Of a stretch of DNA of 64,000 nucleotides, positions 52,801-64,000 are shown piece after piece. A model generated the notes under the pieces. That model was given only the letters and a program-made list of their open reading frames with translations. It was not told the DNA's origin and searched no databases. Position 1 is the first letter of the stretch; each line of letters opens with the position of its first letter. The position numbers and the translations under genes are program-made. Source of the DNA: Lingula anatina (Eukaryota > Brachiopoda > Lingulata > Lingulida > Lingulidae); NCBI RefSeq assembly GCF_001039355.2, contig NW_019773570.1, positions 374,783-438,782 on the forward strand. Direction: 5' to 3'.

Positions 52801-55669
52801 TTTTTACACTGTTAAAACAGTAAATTAAAAGTGCTAAGGTTGTAGTTGTAATATAAACACGATTCTTCTTCTTTAATTAGAGGATATTTACATGTAGTTT
52901 GCATTAAGACCAATTATCTTATTACACTCCGTTTTTGTTAAAAATTTTTTTATTTTCATCGTTTGGTATTTTGAGTAAATACGATATAAGATAATTATGA
53001 GCACCCTCTCCATATATACTTATTATATCTAGTTTTAATGGATCTGTTAGGATTCCTATAGGCTTATAATTCAGTCGTCTGTCCTGAAGACATGTAATAA
53101 CAGTGTAGAATATGATGAGTGATGATTTATGACGATACTGTGATCATTTATCAACCTGCTTCAATTAGTTATTTAATGTGAAAAAACGATGGTAAAATTC
53201 TAGAAAATTACTCGACATTTAGTAAGTGATTTACATATCTTCATGGTGGGTTCTGATTAAGATTTTAAAACCCCCACAGTGTCGTTTTCAGGAAATCTTT
53301 TAATTTCTTGACTTGGGATTTTTTCATGTGAAGGCTAATTTTAGATATAGGGAAACAAAATCACATGAAATAAGCATCCATGATAGATCCATGGTAATGA
53401 TATTATAATTCAAAGGTTGCCAGGGCTTTTCCAAGATAATCCAAGATGGCCGCCATTTATTATAGGAATACACGTGCGTCAACAACAACCAGGGATACAT
53501 GGTGCATTTTATACATTGGAATCTTTATCCATAAGGAACATGATTGATTTCTGTCAGGTCGTTTCTTGAGCTTAGATGTGTTACACTAGCTATGAAGGTC
53601 CTTCTTCCCCTACTATTGCTTAATATTGTAGAATGAACAACATGCATGTGGACGTCTAAAAATAATGATAGGCATTTCATTACAATTACATGTTCCTTGT
53701 ATTCTTCTGAAACCATGAAGTATCTTGGAGTGTTTGATTTCTACCGAATATAATAAAGGGGTGCACTTCAGCCGTTTGTATGCTTTAATGCCATCTGATA
53801 TATTTATGAAAATTATGTAATATAAAAAAATTCTAAAGCTTCTAGAATAAGTGAACGACTGAAAGTTAACAACCATTTAAATGACACACACATTCCATGA
53901 TAAAATACTGAAAATGGACGTCGTTCACCAGAGCAAAACACATAATGGTGAGGGGTGCTTCCTTTAAATAGTCCATATTCCTACTTGCAATGTTAAACAC
54001 TTTACGTGAAGGCGCAACGATCCATGAGACTCTTAATTGAACAAATGTTTGTGTTATGGAATTTTAAGCGAAGCAAATAAACATTCAAGTTTAACTTTTT
54101 AACGCCCCTCCACCCAAAACAAGGGCACTTTTTTTGCCAAGAATCGTAGGAGCTATAACCCTACATGGTTGATAAAAATGCTTGTAAGTTCAGAGCTAGC
54201 AAATTTGAGGCATCAGAATCCATTTCATGTATTCATATGTCTACTGAATTCACCTTACCTACCGACTTTTAAGCTTATTAAGAAAAAGGGCGGAATATGC
54301 TAAGTATCTTTTTGCCTTTAATTTAGAGGGGATTTTGCTGTCTTCTTCTTTCTTTTTGCATGCTTAAAATAATACAAAAACCAAAAACGACGGCACTGAG
54401 AAAAAGGATGTTTTCTTGAAATTTAAAATCGATGAATGGCTATAAATAAATTCAAAATTCACTGTTTTTCTAACCCCCCCCTTTCCATCCTACCTCTTCA
54501 TATATAATGAATGAATCAGGACAAATTTTAGAGTTACTGTACTTATAATCATTTTTACAAATAGGGAGGCATTTTTCCGCGATAATTGCATTTTATATTC
54601 AGTACATAGCAGTTATGTCACAGTAAAATATAGCAACGTCCTATTCCATGCAAAACCATTGGACGAAAGTGCGACATATTCTTTTTTAAAATCGAAAATG
54701 GTAGAAAGTCTGTGGGGGAAATTACACAGAAAATGAAATTTCAAAGAAAAATGCCGACTGATTATCATTATGTATGATTACCTAAAAGAGAATTAAAACC
54801 GCAATGTAAACTGTTGTACACTTCATGCGCTTTCCCTGTTTCTTTGACTGAAAGTGGCTCAATCGCATTCCACCCGGTATCCATGACCAAATCTTCAACT
54901 AATTGCGCCTTTGGTAGGCAGAGAGTATTCGCGTGGAAAAATAATGTTCGTGCCCAAGACGGTGTTGAGATTGTGCTGTCTCTAATTTTGAAAATGTTCC
55001 AGCATTGAGGTGCTTGCTTCTCTACAGCAATTGGATGTCACCATGGTGATTTGCCGCAGCAGCCTTTTTAAGCAACTTATCTTATTAGGCTTACTGTGAT
55101 GAATACGCCCTGCCAATCATTAAAAAAATTTAAATAATCCGGACTCAACCTTAAGTTATCAGATTAATACCAGGGGTATTGGATGGATGCTTAGGTAATT
55201 TATGTTCGTGTTTAAATCAAATTAATTATGTGCATATTTCTGCAATTTCTGCAGTTGAGAAAAATGCCATGAATTATCCAGAGACATGTCTGTGAACATT
55301 TAGTGAAAAAAAAAAAAAAACAATTTGTGATCCTGGTAGAGGGTATTCAATTACCAAGGTCCCGAGAAAAAGTGCTGATGCAGGAGCTTGTTAGCCAATT
55401 AATGACTATTCACAATGCATTATTATACAAACCAAAACCCCCGACCATCTCGTACATACTGCATATAGGTTCAAAGTAAATCTGGGCGAATTCCGCACGG
55501 TATAAGTGTCTTCAAGGTATCTTCCCTACGTTTTCTGCCTGGCATATATTTTTATTGTCATTGAAGATACAATTACAATAAAAGTTTTCATGTACTCACC
55601 GTGCGAGCTAACTAGAGGTTGTAAAACAAGAAGCACTCCAGTGAACAGAAGAAGCCGCACGCTCTCCAT
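49882..55669 (-). CDS. Galaxin-like di-cysteine repeat secreted protein B, intact
   Basis: Two exons: 55600-55669 (ATG at 55669; leader MESVRLLLFTGVLLVL) and 49882-52283, joined across a 3.3-kb phase-1 intron; 823 aa. The mature protein is almost entirely CC-pair repeats of the galaxin type, CCNGQPYNPQTHECC. The N-terminal part has eight tandem units of 24 residues, seven almost identical. The middle is more varied (CCGGTLYLKAYNVACC). The C-terminal half has four units of about 51 residues, each with CNNQPYNPxSQICCGG and PYNSxxxECCLGNIV. The last 50 residues are Cys-poor and Pro-rich (NPPPHQPIPGFEMLPDG). Galaxins are skeletal matrix proteins in corals, and relatives occur in other invertebrates. 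Extracellular, disulphide-cross-linked matrix is the likely site; the exact role is unknown. AATAAA signals follow 60-90 bases after the stop. Confidence 0.9.
51481..51985 (-). repeat. 72-bp coding minisatellite in galaxin-like B
   Basis: About seven tandem copies of a 72-bp unit encoding CCNGQPYNPQTHECCN and then an eight-residue linker (TAIVPIGS or FIVAIGS variants). Neighbouring units are identical or nearly so at DNA level, including synonymous positions. Copy A retains essentially none of the array. The plus-strand frame across it is a by-product. Confidence 0.9.
54827..54935 (+). repeat. Dispersed repeat in galaxin-like B intron, inverted copy at 58508
   Basis: CTCAATCGCATTCCACCCGG through CAGAGAGTATTCGCG matches the reverse complement of 58508-58640 over roughly 110-130 bp with few differences. 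No coding sequence is apparent. The two copies are not symmetric about the B-C midpoint, so this is a separate dispersed element. Confidence 0.75.
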
Positions 55670-55786
55670 CGCTAAATCAAAGTCGTCTACAAACTTTGGA
55701 AGAACTTCCGAAGAAACTATATCCGTTCCTTCTACTCAAGTTCCAAAAGTAGCCAGTGCTTCGAAATATCTGACTGCACTCTCGCG

Positions 55787-55812
55787 TTTAAGTAGTCGCA
55801 AGACTTACGTCA
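55787..55812 (-). promoter_or_regulatory. Core promoter of galaxin-like B: CRE-like site plus CTTAAA box
   Basis: On the minus strand TGACGTAA (55805-55812) is followed by CTTAAA (55787-55792), then a conserved block GTGCAGTCAGATATTTCGAAG about 30 bases downstream that likely contains the start site. Confidence 0.55.
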
Positions 55813-56484
55813 TAATCTCCCCACTATAAGGAAATAATTCTATTTACATTAAGGTACTAATCAGACGCTGAGGTATGTACTTTCATCATTAAGTGTGGAG
55901 TTGCACGTATATCGTTCTCAAAACAACGTAAGAAATACTCACAGTAGTGCACGTGTTCTAATTGCCCGTCGTTTAGTTACAACCTTTATAATGACAAAGT
56001 AGTAAAAGTACAACGTAATTGAATTTAATGTTCGATAACGCTCTATTTAGATGCAAGTCATTTATCCCCAGAGAAAGTATTGATCTCAAGAAACCAACAA
56101 TGTATCTTCAAAGCCCTGTTTTACTACGCTGTTTTACCTGACGTAAAATTACATGACTGGAGGAAAAGAAGAAACAATTTATTCCATTCACATATCTAAA
56201 GGGGTCTCTGCTGCTGTGGCTTTTTTCTTTTGTTGTCATTTAGTATTCAGTTACACGAACAAAGTTGATTAAGCTGTAAGAGTTCAAGTTAATAACGTCG
56301 TTTTAACAGCATGTAATGTTGAACATTTCACGACATAGTGTTCTTCCGCAGTGAAAATATAGATCAACTTAAGGACCCAGTGATGTCCCTGCATCGAGGT
56401 ACTGGCTCCTCTACAGCATTTGGGGTTCGCCCTGGCCATTTAACGCAGCATGTAGCTTGGTCCAGTCCATTGCTGTGTTCCTTA

Positions 56485-56762
56485 GGCCCCATTCAGCATA
56501 GATGATCCGAGTATTAACTGATCCATCGACTAAATGTGGCCGACTCTACTTCAAAAGCGATGCCAGTTATTCCATGACGGTTTCCCCGCCGTCGTTGCAA
56601 GGACCTAGCAATTAAACATCGGAGCGGAGATGTAATCCGTTTGTTGGCGCGTGTGGAGGCGGAGAGACCATCGGGAATCAGCGGCATCCCTTCTGAAGTG
56701 GGTCGGCCATATTTAGTTGACGGATCAGTTAGTACTCGGATCATCTATTCTGAATGGCATCA
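56485..56762. mobile_element. Fold-back MITE
   Basis: Ends GGCCCCATTCAGCATAGATG and the inverse of GATGCCATTCAGAATAGATG, followed by inverted GATCCGAGTA, TAACTGATCC and CTAAATATGGCCGAC. The arms are about 80-110 bp. It lacks an ORF of its own; the 56514-56744 frame is a shadow. Related at its ends and inner motif to the elements at 9171, 11910 and 7366. Confidence 0.8.
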
Positions 56763-58507
56763 TAAACATATTTATGTAAAACAACAAATTATATTTTTTT
56801 CAAAGCAATCATAAAAAAATTAAAAAACCAACTCAGACTTTATCATTATTTATTACTTAAAAAAATAATTAATGACAGGATGGCAAACAAATTTATGCCT
56901 AAGACCTCATTAAGGTAGACACGCACTGTTTGATTGGTCCACTGCGCAGGATTCTTGCAAAGTGCAATCAGTGGAATCACTTTATTGGTAATAACCTGTT
57001 GGCGCCTTCGTCTTCCGGAAGCTTTGAGCGAATGGTTCCGGGCTGTGATGAAGTGGTCGTATTGGCGATGACTTCTTCTTTCAAGAGAACCAATTGTTTT
57101 AACAGTGGGAGCCAAAGGCGACCGAAAGGTAGATCTTTTCTCTGCTTTTGTAATTTGTTTTTGTTGAAATTGTAAATACTGAATTACACGTAGATGAAGT
57201 TTGCTAAGTTACATCACTTCATTGCTTCTGTAAGTCCATGGCAAAGTTAAATGGATCTGTGCCGCTAAGTAAAAAAAAAACTGATGAATTCTTACTATCA
57301 AAATGATATGGAATTTTCTGTGGACGCCATGGACTTTTAAACGACGGTATACAGTAGACTTTAAGATAACAGACTACGTGTTTTTTCACAAATACAGAAT
57401 ACTGTTAAATTCAGAATTTTCAATCTTGGGAAGTTGAACTTTATCTCAGTGTTTGAAAGACCAGAATAATGAAACACTTTTCACTAACTAACCTTCTCAC
57501 TGAGCACATGAGCACTGTTCATTGTCTAACGCACAGAAAATCTTTTCCCGCTATACTTCGCTACACAAGAATATTTTATCACCGCTTTCCTCGAGGAGAA
57601 CAGGTTGCTTTGATCCCACAGAAATTATTATGTTGCATTTATCGCTTTTATCGCACTGGATGTAGTTCATCAAATACCCAGTGACACGTGAATCTCAATG
57701 AAGGGCGGAGTCCATCACAGTAACTTCTGTCGCAGTCCAGTGAAATTTGTCAACTTTCAGTAAAGTGTTTTCATTGGACTGCTACTGTACAAACACAGAG
57801 ATACATTAACCTGCGCGCTTGGGTTATGAGCCGTAGCGACACGTATGTCATTTTATATTTAAAAGTATATTTCGCTGTGAGAACTCCCCTTGCCACATTC
57901 ACTGTAATGAGATGCCCCTTTGAAGCTTGATATGGTCCTCCTGAAAGGTAGGACTTAATTTTGGCCTTACACGTACGCCCTTGGAGAGGACGGTGGAACG
58001 TGACGCCGAGTCCGGACCTTTCATAGTCCGACCGACCATGCATTTTAAAACCGCCCCCACAAATACACCAGGCTTGTTGTCGCAGGTGTTAAAACTAAAT
58101 TAAAATAATAATTATATTTTTTGCAACCAATAAATGGATAGAACATATATAATTATTCTAAAATTGTAATTATAAGAAAAACACATTTGACATTAAAACA
58201 TTTCTTATAAAACATTTTATAATACATTTTAAAGAATTTCTGGATGTATTTTTTCATCCAAATAAATGTTTGAAAAACTCCTTAGGCAGTAGCTCATGTC
58301 TATTTTGAAATTTAAGATGTTGTTGTTGTTGTTTTCGAATGAGCTCCTAGCAACTCTCGTGACAAAAAAAAAAGAAAAAAAAACAGGAGTAATTGCATGA
58401 CGAAAAGAATTGTCGTTTACCCCCAGAACACATATTTCTTAGTGTTTGTTAGCAACAACCAATCAATGCCATTGATAGTGCATTCTCAAACATGAACATT
58501 ATCTTTC

Positions 58508-58640
58508 TACGCGAATACTCTCTGCCTATGAAAGGTGCAATTAGTTGAAGACTTGGTCATGGATACCGGGTGGAATGCGATTGAGGCAACTTCTGTGCAG
58601 ACAGCGGAGTAAAGAAAACGGGGAAAGTGCGTCATACGTG
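58508..58640 (-). repeat. Inverted copy of the 54827-54935 repeat
   Basis: Reverse complement of the repeat in the gene B intron: CGCGAATACTCTCTGCC through GGGTGGAATGCGATTGAGG, extending through AAAACGGGGAAAGTGCG. Confidence 0.75.
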
Positions 58641-60287
58641 TGTTAGTGTGTTTACATTTAAATTGCGATTTTTATTAAGCCTCTTTGTAATTTATTATTT
58701 ATATTTTTCTAATGTTCATTTTCTGTATCTTTTTTCCCATTTTAGATACATGACAACATCTCTGCAACGTACATTTTATAAATAAAACACAATAATCACA
58801 CAATCTTCCTCTTATTATTATTATTTTTTTGTAAAGCACCCCCTCTTTCCCCAAAACGGAACAAAATTTCTTTTATGGTTCTACTCCTGGAGTAGCAGTA
58901 AAACCCCTAGCTACAGAGATCAAACGCAGTCAGGTAACTTAATGAATATCAAGGAATCCACCAAGGAATTTTAATACCTTATCACTAAAAGCTCTGCGGT
59001 GTGGTTTAAAAACGCATTAAAGGTAATTTTACTTAAAAGAGGTCATTATTCTGATGTTATACTAATGGTTCATTTTATTTATACTCCATGCGAACACATA
59101 AGTAGTTAAGGTGCCAGTAACTTCTTTGATGACCGCAATTTTGGAGTTGCAATTCAACATAGAAATGTGAAATATGCCCTCCTTAGACGCATTTTACACA
59201 GTAGAGGGAGGCTAATCAGTCAGGGAAAAAAAACAGCGACGGGGCGGGTGATTACAGCAAAACCACTTGCTTAAAGCTGAATGACTGAACTAAATGAAAA
59301 AAATGGGGGAAGAGGGGGGATAAGCCCTCTAGTCCCTCTCATCGACTACAAATGCTTCGTATGTGCGCACATACTGTAGGTCAGCCATATTACTTTTGAT
59401 GAATTTTTAGCACCCAAATACTTTATATTATAAAGCTTGCCTTTAAGTTTAAAGCCGGTTGCATACACTGCAACTCTATGGTTAGTGTCCGTGATGTTGT
59501 ATGCATCATATAAAAGTAGAACTCACTCGAAGGTAAGCCTGAAAAGAAGATTAATGTTGCGGTATTGTATGGTTTATCAACTAAAGTAAGTCAGGGGGTA
59601 GTATAAGACTTAGGGACTTGGTACCTGCTAGTCCGTGTACTCGAATACTAACTGCTAACAAAGGAACAAATAATTACAGCTACAAAAACACTCATATGTG
59701 ATGCTATGTACTGTAGGATATTTCTTTCTTGTGACGCATTTTGATATCAAGTAAATCAACTTAACAGAAAATAATTGAAAATATTTTATAATACTTTGTT
59801 ATAGGACAACAGTCCTTACAACAAAATAAACAGCAATGGCAACATGTTTATTTACTTTTAACTACTTCCTCATTATCAAACTTCCATCTCGACGACGTGC
59901 AGCCGTTGCTAATGCACAACTGCTTACGTTATATCTTGAAATAGTGTGCTTTTAATGACAAAATCCATTAAAAGACAGAAATAAAGCCACTATTAAAAGT
60001 CACTTTCATCTTAAAACTGGTCTGGTTTTAGTCTACTATAAAAAGGAGTTGGGCTGCTTACCAAAGTTGGTAGCGCATTTAAGTAAAGCATTACTGGCAC
60101 GTACTAAAATTTAACGAACCATAAACTTTTTAACACGACTTAAAATTAAAGTGATTTCTTTATAAGGCGCGTGTTGCTAGGGATGTCTTTTTTTAAAGAG
60201 TGTGGAACAAAGGTATTTATAAGTTAGGGAACGGTCCTATGATACTGGTGCTGAGTGCCTGCCGACTTGAATGTACCATGTCAAAGA

Positions 60288-60540
60288 CCACATTTCCATG
60301 GACACCATTGGTATACTTGGATCAATCCAAATCCGCGGGGACTCTTGCTGAGTGCAGTCAGTTAAACAAATTAACACGCATCCTCCTGGATTCAAGCAGA
60401 ACAAAGAAAAGCTAGTAATGATGCTATTACGTTGGAAACAAGAGGAGGCGTGTCATTTAGTTAAGCTGATTGCACTCAGCGAGAGTCGCGGCAGAATTGG
60501 ATCGATCTACGAAGACCGATGGTGTCTGTGGGAATGGGGT
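60288..60540. mobile_element. Fold-back MITE-like element
   Basis: Left arm about 60288-60387 and right arm about 60441-60540 are imperfect inverted copies: CCATTTCCATGGACACCATT against CCATTCCCACAGACACCATC, and GACTCTTGCTGAGTGCAGTC against GACTCTCGCTGAGTGCAATC. Homologous single arms occur at 13905-13975 and 20428-20500. Confidence 0.8.
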
Positions 60541-61145
60541 TTACGACTCGTCAAAATCATTATTCATACTTTTGTTTTGTTTAGAGGAAAACAGTGGTTG
60601 GTACGTGCTTGGTGTTGTTTTCACAGAAGTGAATAGAAAGTTCCTTAGTCCTATCTGCAATCACTGTAAATTTTGAATATACTATTTGATTTTTTTACCA
60701 TGGTCTTCTTTTGAGTGAGTGCGATATGCAAATATTCGTTGTTTTTGTTGTTGTTCATTTTTATTCACGTCAAAGTTTCAAACAACAGGATGTTTTTTCT
60801 CTGTTGATGATAAGATAAACATATCCGTGCCACCCTTGAAACTGTGTTGAAAGTCAGCCGATTGAAAAAAAGGATCCAATTCTGCAAATGTTTTCATAAA
60901 TTTCCGAGCAACTAAGTGTACGCTAGGAAACATCTAATTTCTTATTTATTGTTCAAAATTTAATTTCTTCAAAATTCAATAGCAGAGAGAAAAGATCGTA
61001 TGTTTAATAGTCTATTAAATTATTGAGTCTTTGCGTTTACGTACTTACTCACATACTGGTGAAGGCACCGTGAAAATCCAGCACCTTTGCGTTCTGATTT
61101 GCACATTAATGTAAATAGAATTATTTCCTTATAGTGGACAATTTA

Positions 61146-61171
61146 TGACGTCATTGGTGCGGCTACTTAAA
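61146..61171 (+). promoter_or_regulatory. Core promoter of galaxin-like C: consensus CRE plus CTTAAA box
   Basis: A perfect palindromic TGACGTCA (61146-61153) lies 13 bases upstream of CTTAAA (61166-61171), followed by GTGCAGTCAGATATTTCGAAG. In A and B the first element is TGACGTAA. The arrangement suggests CREB/ATF-type control (inference). Confidence 0.55.
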
Positions 61172-61286
61172 CACGAGAGTGCAGTCAGATATTTCGAAGT
61201 ACTGGCTGCTTTTGGAACTTGAGTAGAAGGAACGGACTTAGTTTCTTCTGAATTTCTTCCAAAGTTTGTAGACGACTGATTTAGCG

Positions 61287-61356
61287 ATGGAGAGCGTGCG
61301 GCTTCTTCTGTTCACTGGAGTGCTTCTTGTTTTACAGCCTCTAGTTAGCTCGCACG
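61287..61356 (+). CDS. Galaxin-like gene C, signal-peptide exon only (runs off window)
   Basis: ATG at 61287 and 70 coding bases to a GGTGAGT donor encode MESVRLLLFTGVLLVLQPLV, then SSH and a split Gly codon. At the amino-acid level this is identical to the gene B leader. It is on the plus strand, opposite to A and B. If the intron resembles that of B (about 3.3 kb), exon 2 lies just beyond the window. Intron sequence here already shows inverted matches to the A and B introns (about 62180-62250, CATTATGTGTTTTGCTCTGG). Integrity of the rest cannot be judged. Confidence 0.85.
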
Positions 61357-64000
61357 GTGAGTACATGGCAATTTTTATTAAATTTTAAATAATTAAAGTC
61401 AATGAAAATATCTCATTTATAGGCTCATCACAAAAGTTCCGAAGTGAGTGAAAAAGGTACCGCCAATGTAGCAGAATCTGTTTTTAAAGATCTCATCAAT
61501 ATATTACGCGTTTTCACGTTTTGTAACTTAAGATATCGAGTCTGACAGTCCGAAGCAAAGAATTTGTAAAGCAATAGTAAAGCAATGCGTTTATGAATAG
61601 CCGTCGATAAATTATAGTTTTTTTTAAGGAAAATATCTTTCAAAGCCCTTTTCTGGAAGTCTTCACCTTTGACCTAAAACATACCACTGATCGTCCAAAG
61701 CGTTCGCCAATTATGCACAAAATAATACGCGAACTTCCTATTTTCTGACCGTAGTTATTGGCGATACATTTTGTGTTTTTTTTCTTAAAAAACTTAATAA
61801 ACAAGAGGCCAAGAGAATGAAATAAAAATATAAAAATATGAAATAAATTGCACTGCAACACATTTGGTTTTTATTTTTAAGTTTTCAGATTAACTGTATA
61901 AAACTTATGTTTATTCTTGAACACAGTATCCCTTGTTGTGGATGGTAGGGCGTGGAATTATAGTAAAGCTAAAATATCCAAAGTTTTGGGGAGTTAGGTG
62001 TAAATGTCATATTTTACTGAAATATTTGCGACATTTTACATCATCTACCGATATTTATTTGCAGCGTTTAAAATCCCATTCCACATTTCTCTATTTAACT
62101 AACAGTTTCATGGATCGTTACGCCTTCACGTAAACGTGTTTAACATTTTCAAATAGGAAGATGGACGATTAAAAGTTAGCATGGTTCACCATTATGTGTT
62201 TTGCTCTGGTGAACGGTGTCCATTTTCAAATGTTTTATCTCGCAATGTGCATGTCATATAAATGTTACTTAATGTTTGCTAGTTTTCAGTCATTCACTAA
62301 TCCGTAATCTAAATTTTAATATCATCTTGAAAAGTGTAATTTGTAATGACACCTGCCTGTAAATTATAATCTCTGTGTTCTTCATTCTTACAATTAATTC
62401 AAATTACTGTGAACAAGTTTATAAACAGCTGTAGTATATTCCCCTTTAAATAAAATAATTAGATAGATGCTGTTGGATGTTTTGCCAAATTTTAGGAGAG
62501 ATACACGAAAGATGTAATTGTAGTGAAACACTTTTTAATCAAAACGTGTTCGGTATATACTGTTGATGCCATGTAGAATTAAACAACACACACACACATA
62601 TCAGCACAAGCTTCCTAACATAGAAATTTAAATGAATCCTCGTTATTTAAAGTTAGTTTAACCAAATTGTACACAGAAACATTGTACATTAAAAAATTTT
62701 AAAAAAATATCCCTTATATTTGTCGAAAGCAATTCACCCAATTTTTGTTACATACTTGAAACGAATTCTAACGTACGGCGCACAATATACAGGACACAGT
62801 TTTGTTGAATGAGCGGTTTTAACTGTTGAACTGTACGGTGTGTTTATTTCGTTACGACCGAGGTGTGCTTAATAAGACACCGCGAACACCTGTCAACAAA
62901 CATCACTTAGGCATGCTCCCGTAAGGTCAGAATTCATAATTTGTCCTAAGGCAACCCGGTCTTTTAGGGGCATGGTAAGAAAGTTATTGCGGCGCCTCAG
63001 TATTAACTGATAATGTTACTTGTTTGCATAAAATTACTTTAAGTGAGTATGAATGCTCATTACGCCAGGTAGCTGCCGACCTCTGAAAGAGAGAGAAAGT
63101 GCGTGATTCTCGAAATCCAGCGAGTGGTTGATCAGATCTGCCCATATTTCGGTGAAGATCCAACAAAAGCCTAATCAAATAAGTACATTGTTATTTTAGC
63201 ATTTCTTTCGGATGATCTGTTTTCCCCATCGATTGGCCATTTGCATTAACAGCACTATCTGCTCTCCTAATTAATGATATAAGTACAAGTGGTTTTGCTC
63301 CCCCCACCTCTATTTGGCAGACATATAAATTTTAAGGTCATAAATTTTAAGATGCTCCAAATGGTACCGTAGGGCATTTTTATTGTCTGTAGCAGTACCA
63401 AGCATGATTTATTTCTTTTTTTATTGACAGCCAGTCTGAGTTCAGGACGTGAAAAAAGCTTTCTACATTACTCGGGATTTATTCGCATAAGCACTTTTGT
63501 ATTATAATTTTGATAGTTAAGGTGAACAAATAAAATGGGGGATGGGGGACATGCCATATTTGGCGGCTATAAAATTTGTATAAAAATTCGTTTAAGTCAC
63601 AAAGTCAATGTTGAAACTGGCTGGATGATTGCCTAGAACTTTATGGAAACAGCAGGGGCGGATCCAGAGATATTTTCTGACAGTCTTCCATATTATATTT
63701 GTTGGTCTATCCTCCATTTTTTTGACCGTCCTCCGACAGAAAAAATTAGATACCCGTCAATGTAAACCTGAAAATCTGACCGTCTTCCGGAAGACCCAGA
63801 AGACGGTCTAAATCCGCCCCTGCTGTAACAGGGTGATTGATGATATACATATCACCAGATGTCAGCATCACTCATATTCTACGTGGCTACCACAAATATA
63901 TTCTTGCTACGTAATTGAATTATAATTACGGGCGATCGGAAACCTAAGAGATCCATTACCAAGAAGGGGACGGGTGTTCATAAATATTTTATATCTTATG
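61357..64000. other. Presumed first intron of galaxin-like C
   Basis: Noncoding, with inverted homology to the introns of A and B. Contains a hAT-like MITE (63650-63825) and a short CA run (about 62587-62597). No exon is supported before the window ends. Confidence 0.6.
63650..63825. mobile_element. hAT-like MITE with CAGCAGGGGCGGAT ends
   Basis: Begins CAGCAGGGGCGGATCCAGA and ends as the inverse of CAGCAGGGGCGGATTTAGA. The interior has inverted GACAGTCTTCC/GACCGTCTTCC motifs. The CAGGGGCGG terminus is common in hAT-derived nonautonomous elements. No clear 8-bp target duplication was seen, so the assignment is tentative. Confidence 0.7.

Larger units (their letters stand above)
49545..56320. 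repeat. Galaxin-like segmental duplication, copy B
   Basis: Direct duplicate of about 40690-48060, with the intact gene. It lacks the Tc1 element and has a fuller repeat array in exon 2. Confidence 0.85.
55670..61286. other. Divergent intergenic region between galaxin-like B and C
   Basis: Both ends are mirror-image promoter regions (55670-55860 and about 61090-61286 are inverted copies). The middle holds a fold-back MITE (56485-56762), the inverted dispersed repeat (58508-58640), another fold-back (60288-60540) and AT-rich DNA. Open frames at 56846-57115 and 57771-58043 (minus) have no recognised domain. Confidence 0.6.

Noticed and set aside
60060-60100. tRNA/SINE-like GGTAGCGCA stretch
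   Set aside because: Only a weak A-box-like match; no B box or cloverleaf follows.

Overview
The window is AT-rich, intron-rich eukaryotic DNA. It has GT/AG exons, introns of 0.1-3 kb, many microsatellites, MITE-like fold-backs, Tc1/mariner transposons and a decayed non-LTR retrotransposon. The genes are animal: UDP-glucose dehydrogenase, thrombospondin type-1 (TSP1) proteins, a somatomedin-B-like ectodomain and galaxin-like di-cysteine repeat proteins. This points to a marine invertebrate. A lophotrochozoan such as a mollusc is my best guess, but the sequence alone does not prove the phylum.

Layout. (1) 473-6043, + strand: complete 11-coding-exon UGDH gene (480 aa). (2) 9.5-25.2 kb, - strand: a family of small secreted proteins with two TSP1-like modules. 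It has two near-identical genes with a Tyr/Pro then Asp/His tail (13059-15007, 19649-21672) and one divergent gene with a natural six-histidine tail (23042-25158). A promoter/exon-1 relic of the His-tailed type lies at 16.2-16.9 kb. The arrangement reads as a tandemly duplicated two-gene cassette. An AbfB-type beta-trefoil exon with matching splice phase (9545-9966) lies downstream of the first gene. (3) 25.2-30 kb: repeat-rich DNA with a truncated THAP-like ORF, a MITE with direct repeats at its ends, a non-LTR remnant and a 73-bp satellite. (4) 30140-34387, - strand: three-exon gene for a 657-aa secreted or anchored ectodomain with a somatomedin-B-like module and no 7TM segment. (5) 34.4-40.7 kb: mostly noncoding, with a badly decayed Tc1 transposase. 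(6) 40.7-64 kb: a galaxin-like family of one broken copy (A, 41.1-45.8 kb, -), one intact 823-aa copy (B, 49882-55669, -) and the first exon of a third copy in opposite orientation (C, 61287 onward, +). A 1.66-kb Tc1 element sits upstream of copy A, and the matching empty site is preserved upstream of copy B.

How the genes may fit together (inference): UGDH makes UDP-glucuronate for glycosaminoglycans. TSP1 modules often bind glycosaminoglycans, AbfB modules bind carbohydrate, and galaxin-type proteins are matrix proteins in corals and some other invertebrates. The window therefore looks like a neighbourhood of expanding extracellular-matrix genes, with recent local duplication, pseudogene formation and transposon insertion. 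No operon, CRISPR array, rRNA or tRNA was recognised.
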